64,000 nucleotides of DNA from Allorhizobium ampelinum S4 (GTDB lineage Bacteria > Pseudomonadota > Alphaproteobacteria > Rhizobiales > Rhizobiaceae): contig NC_011981.1 in assembly GCF_000016285.1 (NCBI RefSeq), positions 248,001 through 312,000 of the forward strand, written 5' to 3'. Position 1 is the first letter of the stretch; every line of letters begins with the position of its first letter. Below, one piece after another: positions 18,401 to 26,500 of the stretch. The translations under genes were made by a program, and so were the position numbers. A model generated the notes under the pieces. That model saw only the letters and a program-made list of their open reading frames with translations. It was not told where the DNA came from and did no database searches.

Positions 18401-19846
18401 CGCCGGGGCATCTGCACGGTCCAAGCCTGCTGCGAGGGCCTCGCTGCTGGCTGCAAGCTGCTCCTCGGTTCGTGCCGACACAAGCAACAGTTCCGGGCCG
18501 CCGCCTGCCTTTGATGCCGGGCTGGGTGGGGCCTCTTCCAGCACGACATGGGCATTGGTCCCGCCAATGCCGAAGGAGCTTACGCCTGCGCGGCGCGTGC
18601 CAATCTGATTGTCCCAATCGCGCAAACGTTGATTGACGAAGAAGGGGCTGGCTGCGAAATCAATCTGCGGATTCGGGTTCTCATAGTGGAGGCTTGCCGG
18701 AATCCGCCGGTTTTTCAGGGCCAGCACGGCCTTGATGAAACCTGCAATACCGGCGGCGGTGTCGAGATGGCCAATATTGGTTTTGACGGAGCCGAGCGCG
18801 CAGAAGCCCCGGCGCTCGGTATCGCGGCGAAACGCCTTGGTCAGTGCTGCAACCTCTATCGGGTCGCCGAGTCTGGTGCCCGTTCCATGGGCCTCGATAT
18901 AGCCAATGGTATCAGCGCGCACGCCTGCCATGGCCTGCGCATCGGCGATCACCGCCGCCTGACTATCGACCTGCGGCGCGGTGAAGCTCGCCTTCAACGC
19001 ACCGTCATTGTTGATCGCAGAGCCAAGGATGACGGCGTCTATCGTGTCGCCATCGGCCAGCGCATCTTCCAGCCGTTTCAAAACGACGATACCGACCCCG
19101 CTGCCGGGGACCGTGCCGCTTGAGGCCGCATCAAAAGCGCGGCAATGGCCATCAGGCGAGAGGATTCCGCCTTCGCGAGCGCGGTAGCCGGAGGACTGCG
19201 AGAGTGCAATGCCGCCAGCCAGCGCCATGTCGCAATCGCCGGACAGCAGGCTCTGGGCGGCCATGTGGACGGCAACGAGCGAGGAGGAGCAGGCGGTTTG
19301 CACGGTAATGGCCGGGCCTCGCAGGTTCAGCTTGAACGCTGTACGGGTGGCTAGAAAGTCCTTGTCATTGCCAACGAACAGCTCATAGGGGCTGACGGTC
19401 TCGCGGATGCGGCTATTGTCATGCAGGTTGAAGACATAGGTATTGATGCCAGCGGCGGCGAAAACGCCAATCGGTCCTTGGGTGCGATCACCCACATAAC
19501 CGGCGGCTTCCAGCGCCTGCCAGGCGCATTCAAGGAAGATACGCTGCTGCGGATCGAGAATTTCAGCCTCGGCCGGGCTGTAGCCGAAAAAACCCGCATC
19601 GAAGCGATCCGCACCCGCCAGCGGTGTGCTGGCGGCGACAAAATCGGGTAATGCCGCCATTTCCGCAGAGACGCCGCGTTGCTTGAGCGCTTCCGGCGAG
19701 AGGCGCTCAATCGATTCCGCACCATCAACCAGGTTTTGCCAGAAGCGTTCAACATCCGGTGCACCGGGAAAGCGGCCAGCCATGCCAATGACGGCAATAT
19801 GATGCCTGTTGTCATCGGAAAGAGGGGCTGCGGACAGGTCATTCAT
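15446..19846 (-). CDS. Type I PKS module KS-AT-(degenerate KR)-ACP
   Basis: A 1466-residue module that adds a malonyl-derived two-carbon unit. KS has the full set TACSSSL (Cys near 187), EAHGTGT and KTNIGHL. AT has GHSIGEY near 620 and HAFHS, the malonyl-CoA signature. A ketoreductase-like region at about 960-1300 keeps QSSLSTLVGG and a Tyr (LGAYAATH) but has GDIVDGVGK in place of the GGxGxLG nucleotide loop and His for the usual Asn, so reduction is doubtful. ACP has YELGGHSLLA near 1388. The C-terminus LLDEVDTLSDADVSRLLAG is a typical acidic docking tail for a downstream NRPS. AAGGA lies eight bases before the ATG. Confidence 0.95.
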   Translation of the reverse strand: MNDLSAAPLSDDNRHHIAVIGMAGRFPGAPDVERFWQNLVDGAESIERLSPEALKQRGVSAEMAALPDFVAASTPLAGADRFDAGFFGYSPAEAEILDPQQRIFLECAWQALEAAGYVGDRTQGPIGVFAAAGINTYVFNLHDNSRIRETVSPYELFVGNDKDFLATRTAFKLNLRGPAITVQTACSSSLVAVHMAAQSLLSGDCDMALAGGIALSQSSGYRAREGGILSPDGHCRAFDAASSGTVPGSGVGIVVLKRLEDALADGDTIDAVILGSAINNDGALKASFTAPQVDSQAAVIADAQAMAGVRADTIGYIEAHGTGTRLGDPIEVAALTKAFRRDTERRGFCALGSVKTNIGHLDTAAGIAGFIKAVLALKNRRIPASLHYENPNPQIDFAASPFFVNQRLRDWDNQIGTRRAGVSSFGIGGTNAHVVLEEAPPSPASKAGGGPELLLVSARTEEQLAASSEALAAGLDRADAPALADVAHTLRHGRRDFAKRRFVVARDAKEAASNLRNLSQTATAEGETAQAVFLFPGQGSPYTAMGKALYADLPAFRAPFDACASKLDGLMGINFKACLFSNADDLDRTAFAQPALFAVEYALAQALMSHGVKPTALHGHSIGEYVAACLAGIFDLETALQLVVARGRLMQAQAPGAMLAVMHADEPITPWLDEVITLAAANAHGVSVVSGPVEAIASLQVRLKNKGIAGRMLKTAHAFHSPMMTEAAVQFRNVVAGVRLSVPQIPLISNVTGTWMTAQDATDPDYWARHLLQPVRFEDGTRTLQALAAPVFIEIGPGRALGTLTAVAGVDGSRILATLAEGKDESGQVLSAVGQFWQLNGVLDSVEASGRRRVRLPTYPFQSERYWVDADSEPATPKRTAAPAEGPGLYRTNWRRAQLSHGPNRLKGRVLVFDDGQLGSTLATELERSGAEPYRALIGAGFSEPDFRCFSLRPTISEDYASLFETLAERGASPDHIVFGWPLTPCSNEAPEAAAQALLALVRELAKNDRAVTLTLLTRSAADVTGLEDLDIAQALVAGTLQVIAQEYPSLHCRHIDIDAARPIESARRIRDALSGKDDVLALRGAHRWLPETERFDAPQGGPDFKRNGVYVVVGDIVDGVGKTWVDALSGLGATVALLQDTTAPAFEYPARLKRQLDCGDAAALKGALDDVFAELGRIDGIFLSLPQSNHQSAALIGELTDAHWAYNISSKLRPVRALGEAVAKRKIGFCCVQSSLSTLVGGLGLGAYAATHHAIDRIVAEENKNGTTPWFAIGYPLIEAEPGTTLQATGRANAFAISTEAAWDLTRCLIENGATGQTMLSGGTIPPVTSDIDAQEAAATDGGRGRPALGVAYRKPGNDTEARIIGIFEEILGLSPIGADDGFYELGGHSLLAIRAVAKLREAFPVDIAMRELLFDNPTAAAIAKSILERMTEKTDLSALADLLDEVDTLSDADVSRLLAGGNAR

Positions 19847-19879
19847 AACAAGGTTCCTTGATCTGTTCTGGTGGTACGC

Positions 19880-20440
19880 TCAGGAATGAAACGGGCAACC
19901 TTTGCCCTTGGGATCGATGAGGCCGAGCCGTCCGCGCTCAAAACGGCGCAGCGTATCGACAGCATTGCGATCCTCAAACCGCAGGCTTCCGCTGTCCACG
20001 AAGCGCGAGCAGACGCCCGTATGGCTTTCAGCGAGATATTTATAGGCCGCAATAAACGCGGAATGGGCGCTTGCGAGTTCGTCCGGAAGCGTTTCAAAGA
20101 TTGGGCGCAGATCCCGCCAGACGCTGATCAGGACGGCATGATCCCACGACATCAGGCCGCTAAAATCGTCCGATTCCACATGCGGCTGGGTCATGGAGGT
20201 GCGCACAGTCGCCTCATAGACGTCTTTCGGAAAACTCGCGGCGAGTTCCATGGACGCAGCCGAGGAGACAAGCAGTGTCGAGGCGGTATTAAGCTCCTGT
20301 TCGGCAGACGTCAGCTGACCGCGCTCCACCGACAGCTGGAACCGGCGCAGCGAAACGATGAGCCCCTGAACGTTCAGGAAGAATGCCCAGTGAAACTCCC
20401 GCCAGATCGCATAGGGAGAGGGAGGGCTGAGGGCGATCAT
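19880..20440 (-). CDS. C-terminal half of a TDO-like heme-dependent tyrosine hydroxylase (HxxxC motif)
   Basis: A 186-residue, mostly helical protein (FHWAFFLNVQGLIVSLRRF, MSWDHAVLISVWRDLRPIF). Near the C-terminus it has SHTGVC, an HxxxC motif, and it ends in KGKGCPFHS. Heme-dependent tyrosine hydroxylases of the SfmD / LmbB2 type have a tryptophan-2,3-dioxygenase-like fold and bind heme through a His in an HxxxC motif. They turn L-tyrosine into L-DOPA. This protein is half their usual size, and the gene before it, coupled by ATGA, could supply the other half (192 + 186 residues against about 300-370). DOPA is the precursor expected for a fabrubactin/anachelin-type catechol end group. The assignment is inference from motif, length and context. 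Confidence 0.6.
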   Translation of the reverse strand: MIALSPPSPYAIWREFHWAFFLNVQGLIVSLRRFQLSVERGQLTSAEQELNTASTLLVSSAASMELAASFPKDVYEATVRTSMTQPHVESDDFSGLMSWDHAVLISVWRDLRPIFETLPDELASAHSAFIAAYKYLAESHTGVCSRFVDSGSLRFEDRNAVDTLRRFERGRLGLIDPKGKGCPFHS

Positions 20441-21015
20441 CGAAGCGGCTCCAAACCGAAGGTCCGGGCAAGCAGATGCGCGTGGCTTTCAAAGCCTTCC
20501 ATCTGGTGACGGACGTGGACCACGGGAAGTTCTGGGCTGCGGGCAAAGAGCTGCGTGACGGCGCGCACCGTCTGAATGAGGCTCCGCACCATGGCGACAG
20601 CGGGTTCTTCCGCAGACTGACGGTTGACGCGGAAATAGCGATCATAATCCGTTGCCTGAAAGGGCGTGAGCGGCAGCCCCGCCGTTTCGATTTCCGGCCT
20701 TTCGCCTGCCGCCTTGCCCAGATCAGTCAGCAGCGCGTCCAACTGTGCGGTGCTCTGCGGATGGTCAAGCTTAATCGCCTCAAGCAGGCCGGAAAGCACG
20801 CCATGCATGCGGCGTTTCTCGATCTCGCTGAGCGGCGTTTCAGCGGGCAACCCGTCAGGAAGTGGCAGGTCGAGCCAGCCATCATCGGCCGGTGCCTCCA
20901 TCGGACCGGATGCCTTGACCTCTTTCAGTGTGATCTGGCCGCGAACCGGACTTTCGACAGCAAGGCTCTCCTCGCGCGCGGCATCCGGGTCGAGGGCGCG
21001 TTGATACTGGCTCAA
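20437..21015 (-). CDS. N-terminal partner of the putative heme-dependent hydroxylase
   Basis: A 192-residue protein I do not recognise by itself. The first 60 residues are low in structure-forming signals and acidic. The rest is helical (EKRRMHGVLSGLLEAIKL, AMVRSLIQTVRAVTQLFAR) and includes YDRYFRVNR and HVRHQMEGFESHAHLL, whose histidines could sit near a heme. The start is TTG at 21013-21015 behind a perfect AAGGAGG seven bases upstream; that ribosome site overlaps the MbtH stop. The stop overlaps the next ATG by four bases. Together with the next gene it matches the size of a single TDO-like hydroxylase, so the pair probably forms one enzyme (inference). Confidence 0.55.
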   Translation of the reverse strand: MSQYQRALDPDAAREESLAVESPVRGQITLKEVKASGPMEAPADDGWLDLPLPDGLPAETPLSEIEKRRMHGVLSGLLEAIKLDHPQSTAQLDALLTDLGKAAGERPEIETAGLPLTPFQATDYDRYFRVNRQSAEEPAVAMVRSLIQTVRAVTQLFARSPELPVVHVRHQMEGFESHAHLLARTFGLEPLR

Positions 21016-21027
21016 GGCTGCACCTCC

Positions 21028-21255
21028 TTATCGGTTGACGGACGTGTCGCCGTCCATCTGGCGACGGAGTGAAAGCGGGCGCATGTCGGTCCAGACCGCA
21101 GCAATGTGGTCGAGGCAGGCTTGTTTCGACCCCTCGAAGCCGCCATCGCGCCAGCCAAGGGGGATGGGCTTGTAGGTCGGCCAGATCGAGTATCGCTCCT
21201 CGTCGCTGATGACGACGCGGTGCGGAAAGTCAATGGTTTGGTCCTGGTTGCTCAT
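21028..21255 (-). CDS. MbtH-like protein
   Basis: Small NRPS chaperone that binds and activates adenylation domains. The 75-residue product carries the family signature [14 protein letters not shown], then [22 protein letters not shown], matching the conserved SxWP and WTDMRP elements. The start overlaps the aminotransferase stop as ATGA. It probably serves the five adenylation domains of this locus. Confidence 0.97.
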   Translation of the reverse strand: MSNQDQTIDFPHRVVISDEERYSIWPTYKPIPLGWRDGGFEGSKQACLDHIAAVWTDMRPLSLRRQMDGDTSVNR

Positions 21256-22652
21256 GGCGTTGTTCCGTCGGAGAGGGGGATGAGGCCGAAACCTGCAAGC
21301 GATTGCAGGCCGTTCAGGAAGGCATCGTGGATGGCTGTGATGTCGCCATCCGAATGGGCGGTGGAAAGGAAGCCGCCCTTGTCGCCGCTGCGCAGATGAA
21401 TGCCAGCGGTGAGCAGTTCGAGCGACAGCAATCCCAGTGCAAGCGGCGGAATGCGGCTGCGGTTGACCGCAATCGAGAAGAAGGAGCCGAACTGGGTGAA
21501 GACAACGGGCAGCCGCGCTGCCGCAAGCGAGACATTGAGGCGCTCGACAAGGCTGCGCGTGCGTGCGTTGAGGTCATCCTGAAGAGACCTGCCTTGCTGG
21601 AGCATGTACGTCGCGGCTGCGCGCGCGGCTGCAAGCGCCAAGGGGTGGCGGCAATAGGTTCCGGCAAAAAAGGTCGGTTGGGCTGGGGGAACAGACTCAT
21701 CCCCGAAAGACCAGGGGCCACCGTCGATATGGTTCATCAACCGATTGCTGCCCGCAATCAACGCCAGCGGCAGTCCGCCGCCAGCAATCTTGCCATAGGT
21801 CGCCAGATCCGCCTCGACTTCGAAATGTTGCTGCGCGCCGCCGGGTGCGACGCGAAAGCCGCTGATCATCTCGTCGAAAATGAGGACAGCACCCGTCCGC
21901 TGCGTCACATCACGCAGCGCATGCAGAAAGGCGCGGGGCTGGACGTCGATATTGCGACTTTGCACCGGCTCAACCAGCACGGCGGCAAAGGTTTCGCCAT
22001 CCCGCTCCAAGATGTCCAGTGCGCGCGGGTCGTTATAGGGGAGCAACACCACATCCTCCGCCGTTGCAGGCGAAATGCCGGGAAAGGCGGGAACGGTGCG
22101 CTCGTCATCGGGGGCGGCAATGCGGTTCAGAACCTGATCCGAATGGCCGTGATAGGAGCCGATGAACATCGCAATTTTGTGCCGCCCGGTCGCCGCCCGC
22201 GCCAGCCGCAGCGCGGTCATCACGGCTTCGGTGCCGGTATTGGTGAAGGTTACTCTTTCCTTGCCCGTCAGCTTGCAGAAGAGCGCTGCGGTCTCGCCTG
22301 CCAGATCAGATTGCGGCCCAAGCGCAAAGCCCTTGGCAAGCTGTGCCTCAATCGCGTCACGGATAAAGGGCGGATTGTGACCAAAGAGGTTGATGCCCAT
22401 CCCCATCAGCACATCGATATAGCGATTGCCGTCGATATCATGCAGTACTGTTCCCTCCGCCCGGTCTACCACAATCGGGTAGAGTGCCTCCTTGGCCATC
22501 AGCGAGAAGGGAACGCCGATTGCCGATTTATCAGAGAGCACGCGCCGGTTTTGCGCACTTGCCACCTTCGACTTTTCCGTCTTCATATTGAAAGCGGCTA
22601 TGATGGCGGCTGCCGCTTGGGCGGGCGTCGGATTGCTCGTCAACGCATTCAT
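21252..22652 (-). CDS. Class III PLP aminotransferase (glutamate-1-semialdehyde aminomutase-like)
   Basis: A 466-residue fold-type I aminotransferase. Motifs include [19 protein letters not shown] near residue 140, YHGHSD near 170, [10 protein letters not shown] and [16 protein letters not shown] with the likely PLP-binding Lys near 290. GSAM-like enzymes in NRPS/PKS loci often aminate an aldehyde. Here the adjacent NRPS ends in a thioester reductase, so the likely substrate is the DOPA-derived aldehyde, giving the terminal amine needed for a dimethylated quinolinium end group (inference). It overlaps the methyltransferase by four bases upstream and MbtH by four bases downstream. Confidence 0.9.
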   Translation of the reverse strand: MNALTSNPTPAQAAAAIIAAFNMKTEKSKVASAQNRRVLSDKSAIGVPFSLMAKEALYPIVVDRAEGTVLHDIDGNRYIDVLMGMGINLFGHNPPFIRDAIEAQLAKGFALGPQSDLAGETAALFCKLTGKERVTFTNTGTEAVMTALRLARAATGRHKIAMFIGSYHGHSDQVLNRIAAPDDERTVPAFPGISPATAEDVVLLPYNDPRALDILERDGETFAAVLVEPVQSRNIDVQPRAFLHALRDVTQRTGAVLIFDEMISGFRVAPGGAQQHFEVEADLATYGKIAGGGLPLALIAGSNRLMNHIDGGPWSFGDESVPPAQPTFFAGTYCRHPLALAAARAAATYMLQQGRSLQDDLNARTRSLVERLNVSLAAARLPVVFTQFGSFFSIAVNRSRIPPLALGLLSLELLTAGIHLRSGDKGGFLSTAHSDGDITAIHDAFLNGLQSLAGFGLIPLSDGTTP

Positions 22653-23539
22653 AGGGCGGTTTCCTTTGCGGTCTCTGCCTGCTTTTCGGCAGTGGGCGCT
22701 TTCCGGCAGAAGAAATAGGCGGCATGGCTGTCATCGACCGGCCCGCCTTGCGTGCTGCGCAATTCGACGGAAAAGCCGCTTTCATGCAGCGCGCGTGACA
22801 TGGCGTCGAGATTGTGACCCCAGATTCGGTTGACAACCGAATGATGCTCCCAATGCGGCCGCAAGCGGCTGAAGCGGGAGAGGAGTGCGAGGCGGATACG
22901 CCGGAACTGAGCTAACCGGACGAACAGCCGATCCAGCATGGAAACGGGATGCGCATCGGGACGACGGTAGATATCGACGGTGAAGGCACCCCGGTTTGCT
23001 GCCGAGTCATATTGCGGTGTAATCAGCCACGCGAAGTCGGTGTTGATCTCGCCCTCCGTTGGATGGCCGCGCCAATAGCGCGACATCTGGGCCGGATGGT
23101 TGACGTCGAACACGAAAATGCCGCCCGGCTTCAATGCGCGGCTGACGCTCGAAAACACAAAGACCAGATCGTTGAGGCTTTGCATGTGATTGAGCGAGGC
23201 GCTGGTGCACAAAACGGCATCAAAGGGCGTGTCGAAGGTGAAATTGCAGGCATCGCCCTCCGTGAAGGTCACCGACGGGGCGTTTTCGCGCGCATAGCGC
23301 AGCATGTCGGCGGAGCCGTCGAGGCCAATCACGTTAAAACCGCGCTCCGAGAGAGCCGCCGCGAGCTGGCCGGTGCCGCAGCACAGATCCAGAATAGCAC
23401 CACCAGCTGGCACATGGGGCAGCACCACACGCTCGATCGGACCGATCTTATATGCGCCGTAGCGGGGCCCAAGCGTGCGGTTATAGAGCCACGCCCAGTG
23501 ATCGTATTTGCTTGCTTGTTCAAGCATATCTCTGCTCAT
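22649..23539 (-). CDS. SAM-dependent methyltransferase
   Basis: Class I Rossmann methyltransferase with motif I ILDLCCGTGQLAAAL near residue 50, acidic GLDGS after the second strand and post-I DAVLCTSASLNHM. The start is chosen at the ATG at 23537-23539 (MSRDMLEQASKYDHWAWLYN), overlapping the upstream NRPS by 20 bases; ATG at 23525-23527 is an alternative. The longer frame to 23668 would overlap by 149 bases with an unconserved basic leader. In the Dmaq-type siderophore model it would dimethylate the new terminal amine before ring closure. Context also allows other N-, O- or C-methylation. Confidence 0.88.
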   Translation of the reverse strand: MSRDMLEQASKYDHWAWLYNRTLGPRYGAYKIGPIERVVLPHVPAGGAILDLCCGTGQLAAALSERGFNVIGLDGSADMLRYARENAPSVTFTEGDACNFTFDTPFDAVLCTSASLNHMQSLNDLVFVFSSVSRALKPGGIFVFDVNHPAQMSRYWRGHPTEGEINTDFAWLITPQYDSAANRGAFTVDIYRRPDAHPVSMLDRLFVRLAQFRRIRLALLSRFSRLRPHWEHHSVVNRIWGHNLDAMSRALHESGFSVELRSTQGGPVDDSHAAYFFCRKAPTAEKQAETAKETAL

Positions 23540-26500
23540 TTTCTTTGGAAGGGTTGAGCGCGCCAGAGAGAATGAAGGCGCGCAGATAGGAGCGAAAAAG
23601 GCGAAGGTCGAGCGCTGGCTCGACAATCGATGCGAGCGCCAGCGCGCGATGCGTTTCACGGCGCTCAACGGTGCGGATTGTGCCCTGCGATGAACTGGCT
23701 GGCTTTTGTTCGAAAAGACCCATCAGCGGGTAAAGCGGATGATCGGTCTCTTCCCGCGCAATGCGATCAAGCTCGGCACGCCATTCCAGCCGGGGAATGC
23801 GTTGCAAATGGAGCCCTTCGGCCGCTGCCGCCTCAAACAGCAGCGCGGAGGAGACGGGCGACGAATGGACCAGATGGAAGGTTTGGCCAATCGATGAGGG
23901 TTCGTCCGCAAGGGCAATGATCGCGTGCGCGACCGTGTCCACCGGCAGCATTTCCAGCGGGGTGTCACCCTCTGGCGCAAGCCCTGAGCGCAGATAGCCC
24001 TGCATGAGCCGGCACAGGATGTCGGCTTTGTTGAAAGTGCCGGTGCGGCTATCGCCCGAAATCGCGCCGGGGCGGTAGATTGTCACCGGGAGACCACGCT
24101 CTTTGGCGGCTTGCGCAAGATGCTCCGCAACCCACTTGGTCTGGTTGTATCCGCCAGCAGGCAAGGGGAAGTCCCCGATCACGGCGCTTTCGCCTATCGT
24201 TTCCCCGGCTCCTCGGCGTGTCAGGGCGCTGAGCGAGGAAATAAGATGCAAGGGCCGTCCTCGGCCCACCGCCGCCAGCCGGATCGCCTCGACCGTGCCG
24301 CCGACATTGGGAGCGCGAAGGCGTTGATAGGGATGCAGATGATGAACCTCCGCGCCATTGTGGATGATGGCGTCTATGCTTTCACCAAGTGCCGTGTAGA
24401 CGGCATCGGAAAGCCCGAATTTTTGCTGTGAGAGATCGCCCGGCAGCGGCCTGATGCGTTCAGCAAGGTCATCCCGCCACAGACCGTAGGATTGAAGCGA
24501 TTGGCGCAGGCGATCCGCCCCGGTCACGCCCCGGACGAGGCAGGAGACCGTGCGAGACTTGTCCTTGAGCAGTTCGCTGAGCAGGTAAGCGCCCAGAAAG
24601 CCTGTCGCTCCAGTGAGAAACACATGGCTCAAAGGATGAGTAGACACAATCTGTGCCGGAATGCGGATGGCCGCATCAAGCTCGGTATCGGCCCGGCACA
24701 TCTCCTCTTCCGTCATCAGGCTGTGGTTTCGGTTGCTTATCCTTGCCGCCAGTGCTTCGACCGTCGGGGCCTCGAAGAGATCGATAATGGCGATGTCGAG
24801 GCCGAACGCCGATTTGGCAAGGGCCGATAGCCGCGTGGCCAGCAGCGAGTGACCGCCGATTACGAAGAAATCATCAGTGGCCGAGACAGGCGGGCATCCG
24901 AGCACTTGCGCGAAAATTGCCGCGATTGCGTTTTCCGTCTCTCCTTGCGGCGGACGGCCAGCCTGTGGTGTCAGATCCAGAAGCGGAAGTGCTTTTGTGT
25001 CGATCTTTCCATTGACGGTGAGTGGCAAGCGATCAAGCCAGACGAAGGCGTCCGGCACGAGGTAGCGGGGCAGATGTGCGGCGAGGAATGCCTTCATGTC
25101 CACGGCGCTGATGGTGGTTGCCTCCTTGGCGACGCCGTAGGCAATGACGCGCTTTTCACCATCAATCTCGTGGATCACGACTGCCGCAGCCACTATGGTG
25201 GGATGCGTCAGCACCATGGCCTCGATTTCACCCGGCTCGATGCGATAGCCACGGATTTTCACCTGATCGTCGAGGCGGCCAAGCACCCGGATGCGGCCAT
25301 CCGCCCGTTGGCAGGCACGGTCGCCTGTTCGATAGAGCACGCCGCCCGTCGCGGAAAATGGATCGGGCACGAAGCGCTCGGCTGTCAGTGCCGGGCGACC
25401 GTGATAGCCCCGGGCAATGCCAAGCCCGCCGATATGCAGTTCGCCCGGTTGACCGACCGGAACCGGCTCCAGATTGGCGTCGAGCACATAGAGTTGCTTG
25501 TTGGCAGCGGGCAGCAAGGTTGCCTCAATGGGATGACCGTTGCCGCAGGGGACCATGCTCGCATTGACCGTTGTTTCCGTCGGGCCATAGGCGTTGATGA
25601 ACAGCCGCCCCGTTCCCCAACGTTCGATCAATTCGGGCGTCGGGGCTTCGCCGCCGGTTAGCACCATGCGCAGTGCTGGATAATCGCCCGATGGCAGCGC
25701 GATGAGCGCGGAGGGTGTCATTGTCACATGTGTTACGGCTTGCGTTTTCATGTGTTCGGCAAGCGCTGGTCCGGGCAGAAGGTCGCTGGCGGGCAGCAGC
25801 AGCAATGACGCGCCTGCGCCAAGCGCCATGACGAGTTCTGGAATCGAGGCATCAAACGAGAAGGAGAAGAACTGGAGCACACAATCGCCCGGCTTCACCC
25901 CGCCAATACGGATCTTGTGTTGCGTCAGGTTGACGAGGCCCCTGTGCTCGACGAGCACGCCTTTTGGCCGCCCGGTCGATCCTGAGGTGTAGATGATATA
26001 GGCAAGGTGATCGGGCCGATTGACGAGATCAGGATTGCCCGTCGCCGCATCCCGTGGCCAATCGGTATCGAGATCAATGCGGGTTACCGTCTCCGGCAAT
26101 GTCCGGCGGCTTTCGGTCAAAACCAAGCGGGCTTGCGAATCTGAGAGCATCATGGCGAGGCGTTCCGGCGGATAGGCCGGATCCAGCGGCAGATAGGCAG
26201 CGCCAGACTTGAGCACGCCGAGCCAAGCGGCAATCATATCGAAACCGCGCTCAAGCGCGATGGCAACGATGGTCTCTGGACCCGCACCCAGACCGCGCAG
26301 GTGGTGCGCGATCTGGTTGGCGCGTCGGTTGAGGGCGTCATAGGTCAGGGTGCGTCGCTTGCCATCACTGACATGAACAAGCGCAATCGCGTCTGGTTTG
26401 CGGGCGGCGTGGGCCTCGAACACCGTGTGGAAAAAGGCCTTCTCATCAAAAGGTTTCGCCGTTGCATTCCAGCCGACGATCTGGCGCTGACGCTCCTCGG

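Noticed and set aside
22649..23668. Longer start for the methyltransferase
   Set aside because: It would overlap the upstream NRPS by 149 bases and add a basic leader unlike methyltransferase N-termini.
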